From: Streptomyces qinzhouensis
GTDB lineage: Bacteria; Actinomycetota; Actinomycetes; Streptomycetales; Streptomycetaceae
Length of the DNA stretch: 64,000 nucleotides
Direction: 5' to 3'
Assembly (NCBI RefSeq): GCF_007856155.1
Contig: NZ_CP042266.1
Span: forward strand, 7,874,001 to 7,938,000
In this document: one piece after another, positions 61,013 to 64,000 of the stretch
How positions within the stretch are numbered: the stretch's first letter is position 1
Layout: every line of letters begins with the position of its first letter
Notes under the pieces: generated by a model
Told to the model about the DNA's origin: nothing
Databases searched by the model: none
The model's input: only the letters and a program-made list of their open reading frames with translations
Made by a program: the position numbers and the translations under genes

Positions 61013-61618
61013 ATGAGGAAAGCCCTGATCGCAGCCCTGTCGGCGGTGGTGGTCCCGGCCGCCCTGCTGGGCACCGCCGGCCCCGCGCAGGCGGGCCCGC
61101 CGCCGGTGGGCCCGGCCGCCGCCGCGCCGGTGACTCCGGAGCAGGCCGCCGCGGGCAAGAGACTCGCCGCCGCGGGCACCGTCACCATCAAGAACCGCTA
61201 CAACGACCGCTGTCTGCAGGCCAGGGGCGATGTGGCGGGCTCCGAAGCGCGGCTGGTGAACTGCGACGTCAACGACCCGCGGCAGCAGTGGGACGTCGCC
61301 TGGGTCTAGACCCCGGCGGGCGGCTACTACGAACTGCGGAGCGCGCCGAGCGGGCTGTGCCTGGACGCCGACTGGGGATCGATCGGCGCCAACGGCACCC
61401 GGATGCAGGTGTGGACCTGCGCGGGTACGGCCCAGACCAATCAGCACTGGCGGATGCGGCCGATCACCAATCTGCCGAACACCTTCTCGGTGACCGTCGA
61501 GACGAACAACCGCTGCCTGGACGGGCACCTCCAGACGATCGGCCAGAACCCGGGCCGGGTGCAGCTCTGGGACTGCCTGGGCACCGGTCAGATCAACCAG
61601 CACTGGCGCATCGGCTGA
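61013..61618 (+). pseudogene. Secreted ricin-type beta-trefoil lectin interrupted by TAG
   Basis: From ATG 61013 (GAGAAGAGG upstream) the frame encodes a signal peptide (LIAALSAVVVPAALLGTAG) and a first lectin subdomain, with CLQARGDV and QQWDVAWV, then stops at TAG 61307-61309 after 98 residues. The same frame continues to TGA 61616-61618 with no shift and gives two more subdomains: CLDADWGS with TNQHWRM, and CLDGHLQTI with INQHWRIG. The three C-L-x and Q-x-W units are exactly one beta-trefoil. So a single amber codon cuts the fold between subdomains one and two. It is a nonsense mutation, a sequencing error or readthrough; a 98-residue protein would be a lone subdomain. Confidence 0.85.
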
Positions 61619-61635
61619 CCGTGCGGTGACGAACT

Positions 61636-61662
61636 GTGGGGCCGGACGCCGTCCGGCCCCAC
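61636..61662. terminator. Bidirectional terminator
   Basis: GTGGGGCCGGAC and GTCCGGCCCCAC form a perfect 12-bp stem with a GCC loop between the lectin gene and the convergent response regulator. Confidence 0.88.
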
Positions 61663-61686
61663 ATCGTTTCACGGCACCGCGGCGGT

Positions 61687-62361
61687 TCAGCGCTCCCGGC
61701 CGAGACCCGCCTCCCGGGCCCGGACGATCGCCTCCGCACGGCTGGCGGTGTGGAGTTTGGTGAGGACGGCGGAGACATGATTCCGCACGGTCTTCGGGCT
61801 CACCGCCAGCCGCCGGGCGATCGCCGTGTTGTCGAGGCCTCGGGCCACCAGATCCAGCACCTCGTGCTCCCTGGGCGTCAGCCCGCACAGCAGCGGAGCG
61901 GGACGGCCCGGATACGGCCCGGCCAGCCGGGCGGCGATGCGCTGGCCGACCCCGGGCCCGAGCAGGGTCTCGCCGTTGGCGACCGCCCGTACCGCGCGTT
62001 CCAGAACGGCCTGGTCCGACCCCTTGAGGAGATAGCCGCGGGCCCCCGACCGCAGTGAGGCGAGGACGGAATCGTCGTCGTCGGTCACGGTCACGACCAG
62101 GACGGCCGGCTGGGGCCGCAGCCGCAGCAGCCGCCGCGCGGCGTCGATCCCGGACTCCCCTTCCCGGCCCGGACGCAGGTCCATCACCACCACCCGGGGC
62201 CGGTACCGCTCGACCACGGCGACGGCCTCGTCGGTGGTCGCCGCCTCGGCCACCACGGACAGCCCGGACACCGAGCCGAGTAAGGCCGTCATCCCCATCC
62301 GGAAGACCGGATCACCGTCCACGACGACGACGGTGACCTCCGCGATTGCTGTGCCGTCCAT
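61687..62361 (-). CDS. Response regulator, NarL/LuxR type (orphan)
   Basis: 224 residues. Receiver domain 8-125 with acidic Asp15 and Asp17 in VVDGDP, phospho-acceptor Asp61 in VVMDLRPG, switch Thr91 or Thr93 in VVTVTDDD and Lys113 in YLLKGSD. LuxR HTH from about 155 (LTPREHEVLDLVARGLDNTA, AVSPKTVRNHVSAVLTKL). All key receiver residues are present. No histidine kinase is adjacent, so it is an orphan by position. GGGAAG precedes ATG 62361. Confidence 0.9.
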   Translation of the reverse strand: MDGTAIAEVTVVVVDGDPVFRMGMTALLGSVSGLSVVAEAATTDEAVAVVERYRPRVVVMDLRPGREGESGIDAARRLLRLRPQPAVLVVTVTDDDDSVLASLRSGARGYLLKGSDQAVLERAVRAVANGETLLGPGVGQRIAARLAGPYPGRPAPLLCGLTPREHEVLDLVARGLDNTAIARRLAVSPKTVRNHVSAVLTKLHTASRAEAIVRAREAGLGRER

Positions 62362-62571
62362 GACGTTTCTTCCCCCCGTCCACGGAAGCCGCCACCCGCC
62401 ACCGGGCCCGCCGGCCGTCCCCCGAAGGGGCCGTACCGCGGCGAGCCCGGCCCCGTCGGGGCGCCGGTTCCTTTCGTCCCGGTACGGCGGATACCGTCCG
62501 GGCCACGGAGGAGGTTCTCAGAGACACCCGGTCCGTCGTACCCCAGAAATCTGGGGCCGTACGTACGGAAA

Positions 62572-62597
62572 CGACCGCCCTGCTCAGGCAGGGCGGT
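62572..62597 (-). terminator. Terminator hairpin for the DUF5997 gene
   Basis: GACCGCCCTGC and GCAGGGCGGTC form a perfect 11-bp stem with a TCAG loop, 56 bp past the DUF5997 stop. A separate CCCCAGA-AA-TCTGGGG palindrome lies at 62540-62555. Confidence 0.78.
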
Positions 62598-62652
62598 CGG
62601 GTCCGGCGGGCCGGGTCCGCGGACGGGCTGTCGCGAGCGGGGCCCGGAAGGG

Positions 62653-63069
62653 TCAGGAGCGGGACGAGCCGCCCTCGGCCGGGCGCTCGGTCTCCTGCTC
62701 CTTGCGGCGGTCCTTGAGACGAACCGCCTCCTTGCGGACCTCCGCCTGGGTGGCGCGCTCGCGCACCAGCCACTCCGGGGACTCCTGCTTCAGCGCCTCG
62801 ATCTGCTCGGTGGTGAGCGGATCGGTGATCCCGCCGCGCGCGAGCCCGGAAATGGAGATCCCGAGCTTGGCGGCGACGACCGGCCGCGGATGCGGACCGT
62901 CCCGGCGCAGGTCCTGCAGCCAGGTCGGCGGGTCGGCCTGGAGCGCGTTCAGCCGGTCGCGGGAAACGACCCCTTCCCGGAACTCGGCGGGGGTGGCTTC
63001 GAGGTACACACCCAGCTTCTTCGCCGCTGTGGCGGGCTTCATGGTCTGGGCGCTCTGGTGCGACGTCAT
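62653..63069 (-). CDS. DUF5997 family protein
   Basis: 138 residues. It starts MTSHQSAQTMKPATAAKKLG, then VYLEATPAEFREGVVSRDRL, LQADPPTWLQDLRRDGPHPR and VVAAKLGISISGLARGGIT, as in DUF5997 proteins of actinobacteria. The C-terminus is charged and likely disordered. The VVAAKLGISISGLAR segment is HTH-like, so DNA binding is possible but not shown. It is divergent from, and about 70 bp from, the LysR-effector-domain gene, and this pairing is one I recall from other actinobacteria. Confidence 0.86.
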   Translation of the reverse strand: MTSHQSAQTMKPATAAKKLGVYLEATPAEFREGVVSRDRLNALQADPPTWLQDLRRDGPHPRPVVAAKLGISISGLARGGITDPLTTEQIEALKQESPEWLVRERATQAEVRKEAVRLKDRRKEQETERPAEGGSSRS

Positions 63070-63096
63070 GCGGCCCAGGATATCGAGTACGGCCAG

Positions 63097-63134
63097 GCAC
63101 TCTGACCACGCACTCTGACCACGCACGGTAATCT
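63097..63134. promoter_or_regulatory. 13-bp tandem repeat and -10 box in the divergent promoter
   Basis: GCACTCTGACCAC begins at 63097 and 63110, with a partial third copy at 63123. TAATCT at 63129-63134 is 7 bp before GTG 63141, so the transcript could be leaderless. The repeats lie between the DUF5997 and LysR-like genes and may bind a shared regulator. Confidence 0.6.
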
Positions 63135-63140
63135 GGGCTT

Positions 63141-63941
63141 GTGACAGCCTCGGAGACAGCTTCCGCATCCTCTGCTTCCGCCGCGTTCCGGCTCGCCTGC
63201 GTGCCGGGAGCGACTCCCGCCAAATGGGTGAGGATCTGGCGGGAGCGGCTGCCGGACGTCCCGCTGGAACTGATCCAGGCACCGATGGCGGAGGTGTCCG
63301 CGCTGCTGCGCGACGGGGGCGCGGAGGCGGGGCTGGTGCGGCTGCCGGTCGACCGCACGGTCTTCAGCGCCATCCCGCTCTACACCGAGACCACGGTGGT
63401 GATCGTCCCGAAGGACCATGTGGTGGCGGCGGTGGACGAGGTGTCCTCCGGTGAGCTGGCCGACGACATCGTGCTGCACCCCCTCGACGATGCCCTCGGC
63501 TGGGAGACCCTGCCCGGCCGTCCCGCGCTCCAGCGCCCGGAGACGACGGCGGACGCCGTCGAACTGGTGGCCGCGGGAGTGGGCCTGCTGGTGGTCCCGC
63601 AGTCGCTGGCCCGGCTGCACCACCGCCGGGACCTGACGTACCGGACCGTCGTGGACGCCCCGCAGTCCTCGGTCGCGCTCTGCTGGCGCGAGGACGCCAC
63701 CACCGATCTGGTCGAGGACCTGATCGGGATCGTCCGCGGCCGGACGGTCAACAGCAGCCGGGGCCGCCGCGCCGCTCCCGAAGAGAAGAAGACCACGGAG
63801 AAGAAGACCACGAGGAAGCCCGCCGCCGCCAAGGTCGCGAAGGGCGCCAAGAGCGGCCGGACCGCGGGCGCGGGCCGGACCACCGCCAAGCCGTCCCGCG
63901 GTACCACCGCCGGGCGCGGGCGGCCCCGCCGCCGCGGCTGA
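63141..63941 (+). CDS. LysR-type effector-binding domain protein with basic tail, no HTH
   Basis: 266 residues. Residues about 15-205 are a LysR substrate-binding domain: FRLACVPGATPAKWVRIW, LIQAPMAEVSALLRDGGAEAGLVRLP, TVVIVPKDHVVAA, VELVAAGVGLLVVPQSLARL. The usual N-terminal winged helix is absent; GTG 63141 is only a few codons before the domain. The last 55 residues are Lys/Arg/Ala/Thr-rich (EEKKTTEKKTTRKPAAAKVA and onward), like a histone H1/HU-type tail that could bind DNA. No ribosome-binding site precedes the start, and a -10 box 7 bp upstream suggests a leaderless mRNA. Confidence 0.88.
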   Translation: MTASETASASSASAAFRLACVPGATPAKWVRIWRERLPDVPLELIQAPMAEVSALLRDGGAEAGLVRLPVDRTVFSAIPLYTETTVVIVPKDHVVAAVDEVSSGELADDIVLHPLDDALGWETLPGRPALQRPETTADAVELVAAGVGLLVVPQSLARLHHRRDLTYRTVVDAPQSSVALCWREDATTDLVEDLIGIVRGRTVNSSRGRRAAPEEKKTTEKKTTRKPAAAKVAKGAKSGRTAGAGRTTAKPSRGTTAGRGRPRRRG

Positions 63942-64000
63942 GCCCGGCAGATCCCCCGGCGGTCCGGTGCCTCAGCCGACGGGAGCCGTCGGGGCGCGGC

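Noticed and set aside
63972..64000. Possible end of a minus-strand gene (stop at 63972, reading ...APTAPVG)
   Set aside because: Only nine codons are visible, too little to support a gene.

Overview
The window is very GC-rich, with strong third-position GC bias, GTG and TTG starts, GTGA/ATGA overlaps, Tat-type signal peptides and actinobacterial families (SARP/NB-ARC regulators, DUF5753 XRE proteins, DUF574-type methyltransferases, DUF5997). This points to a Streptomyces chromosome or a close relative such as Kitasatospora. No rRNA, tRNA, CRISPR array, phage module or intact insertion sequence was found. The gene set looks like accessory/arm chromosome: secondary metabolism, secreted hydrolases, sugar and metal uptake, and many regulators.

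Layout. 1-3856: edge of a non-ribosomal peptide synthetase cluster on the minus strand, an A-PCP-C protein followed by the N-terminus of a condensation-domain protein that runs off the window. 4355-8530: a polysaccharide deacetylase with an unusual N-terminal domain, then a coupled minus-strand cassette (XRE/DUF5753 regulator, DUF574 methyltransferase, PucR-like regulator). 9363-13331: three exported proteins (lytic transglycosylase, subtilisin-like protease, pectate-lyase-type beta-helix). 13375-18520: a large SARP/NB-ARC/TPR regulator divergent from an SDR and a flavodoxin-fold quinone reductase. 18378-25718: a divergent sugar-catabolic locus (two FGGY kinases, 2-hydroxyacid dehydrogenase, histidine phosphatase, DeoR regulator) around a perfect 16-bp palindrome. 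25805-27189: an AA10 lytic polysaccharide monooxygenase and a small secreted protein flanking a DasR-like site. 27458-32204: APC permease, MocR regulator, DinB-like protein and a second DUF574 methyltransferase. 32470-37221: an osmoprotectant-type ABC importer split into two convergent units by an unknown gene. 37467-43823: GH5 cellulase, S33 hydrolase, secreted Cys/His-repeat protein, PIG-L deacetylase, a Moco sulfite-oxidase-family enzyme with a tiny Cys-rich upstream ORF, and an XRE-cupin regulator. 45208-50463: a five-gene nickel/peptide-type importer behind a Nur-box-like palindrome, read here as nikABCDE. 50564-63941: GDPD-like secreted enzyme, small membrane proteins, cysteine-synthase-like enzyme with an MFS exporter, GNAT, acyltransferase, LuxR regulators, a ricin-type lectin gene broken by an in-frame TAG, and a DUF5997/LysR-effector-domain pair.

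How the genes work together. Several clusters suggest growth on polymers in soil: AA10 LPMO under a DasR-type site, a GH5 cellulase behind a 19-bp palindrome, deacetylases, transglycosylase and protease. The sugar locus looks substrate-induced through the DeoR protein and the central palindrome. The putative nik operon fits nickel-responsive repression. Many genes have recognisable cis-elements directly in front of them, so regulatory architecture is the most informative part of this window. All functional calls are from sequence reading alone; no database search was run.
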